DNA from: Actinomycetota bacterium | GTDB taxonomy: Bacteria; Actinomycetota; Thermoleophilia; Gaiellales; Gaiellaceae | Reading direction: 5' to 3' | Length of the DNA stretch: 6,122 bases | NCBI GenBank assembly: GCA_013698195.1 | Contig: JACCVK010000055.1 | Location: 1 to 6,122 of the forward strand | Shown: piece after piece, positions 5,941-6,122 of the stretch | Layout: every line of letters begins with the position of its first letter | Numbering within the stretch: position 1 is the stretch's first letter | The notes under the pieces: model-generated | What the model was told of the DNA's origin: nothing | Database searches by the model: none | What the model saw: the letters and a program-made list of their open reading frames with translations, nothing else | Program-made: the position numbers and the translations under genes

Positions 5941-6122
5941 TTACGCGCTCTTTGCGCGCTTTTCGGCAAGCAGCTCCGTCGCGCGCTCAAACGACAGGCC
6001 GTCGACCGTGTCGCCCCGGCGGAGACTGGCGTTCGTATCGCCGTCCGTGACGTACGGCCCGAACCGGCCGTCGCGGAGGAGAATCTTCTTCCCGGTCGCG
6101 GGATCCTCGCCCAACTCCTTCA
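5941..6122 (-). CDS. topA: DNA topoisomerase I (TopA), C-terminal end only
   Basis: This is the last 59 residues of a type IA topoisomerase, the enzyme that relaxes negative supercoils by cutting and passing single strands. The fragment opens in the frame KELGEDPATGKKILLRDGRFGPYV. It continues TDGDTNASLRRGDTVDGL and SFERATELLAEKRAKSA, then stops at TAA. The DGRFGPYV...TNASLRRGD pattern is the repeated DNA-binding module found in the C-terminal part of actinobacterial topoisomerase I, which lacks zinc ribbons. The tail after the last module is short; the long Lys-rich extension known from mycobacterial TopA is absent. The catalytic domains lie beyond the right edge. The gene reads toward the sigma gene, but the 326-bp gap suggests separate promoters. 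Identification rests on a short but distinctive stretch. Confidence 0.88.
   Translation of the reverse strand, partial: KELGEDPATGKKILLRDGRFGPYVTDGDTNASLRRGDTVDGLSFERATELLAEKRAKSA

Overview
The window is a compact, GC-rich stretch of bacterial chromosome in which every supportable gene lies on the minus strand. In transcription order, from the right edge to the left, these are: the end of topA (DNA topoisomerase I), a sigma-70 factor of the RpoD/SigA type, and a peptide-type ABC importer. The importer consists of a family-5 solute-binding protein, a DppB-like permease, a DppC-like permease and a DppD-like ATPase that runs off the left edge. The topA tail, the sigma factor's sequence style and the strong GC bias at third codon positions suggest an actinobacterium, most likely of the Thermoleophilia (Gaiellales/Solirubrobacterales) type. 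That placement is an inference from sequence style, not from a search.

Right part (4541-6122): the last 59 residues of TopA end at 5941. A 326-bp gene-free stretch follows and holds two inverted repeats and a weak candidate promoter for the sigma gene. The sigma gene starts at a TTG codon at 5614 and ends at 4541. Its last eight codons plus the stop are perfectly duplicated in tandem just downstream (27-bp period).

Middle (4360-4540): a 181-bp spacer between the sigma gene and the transporter carries that duplicated tail, a strong hyphenated dyad (4435-4459) and a very purine-rich ribosome binding site for the binding protein.

Left part (1-4359): the importer genes are tightly packed (52-bp gap, then 3 bp, then a 4-base GTGA overlap), so they are almost certainly one operon. 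The binding protein captures an oligopeptide or similar ligand outside the membrane, the two permeases form the channel, and the ATPase powers import. The rest of the DppD-like gene, and probably a DppF-like partner, should lie beyond base 1.

I see no mobile element, CRISPR array, tRNA or rRNA, and no convincing novel multigene system. The gene content is ordinary. The points worth a second look are the tandem duplication across the sigma-gene stop codon, the intergenic dyads, and the lack of a lipobox in the binding protein.
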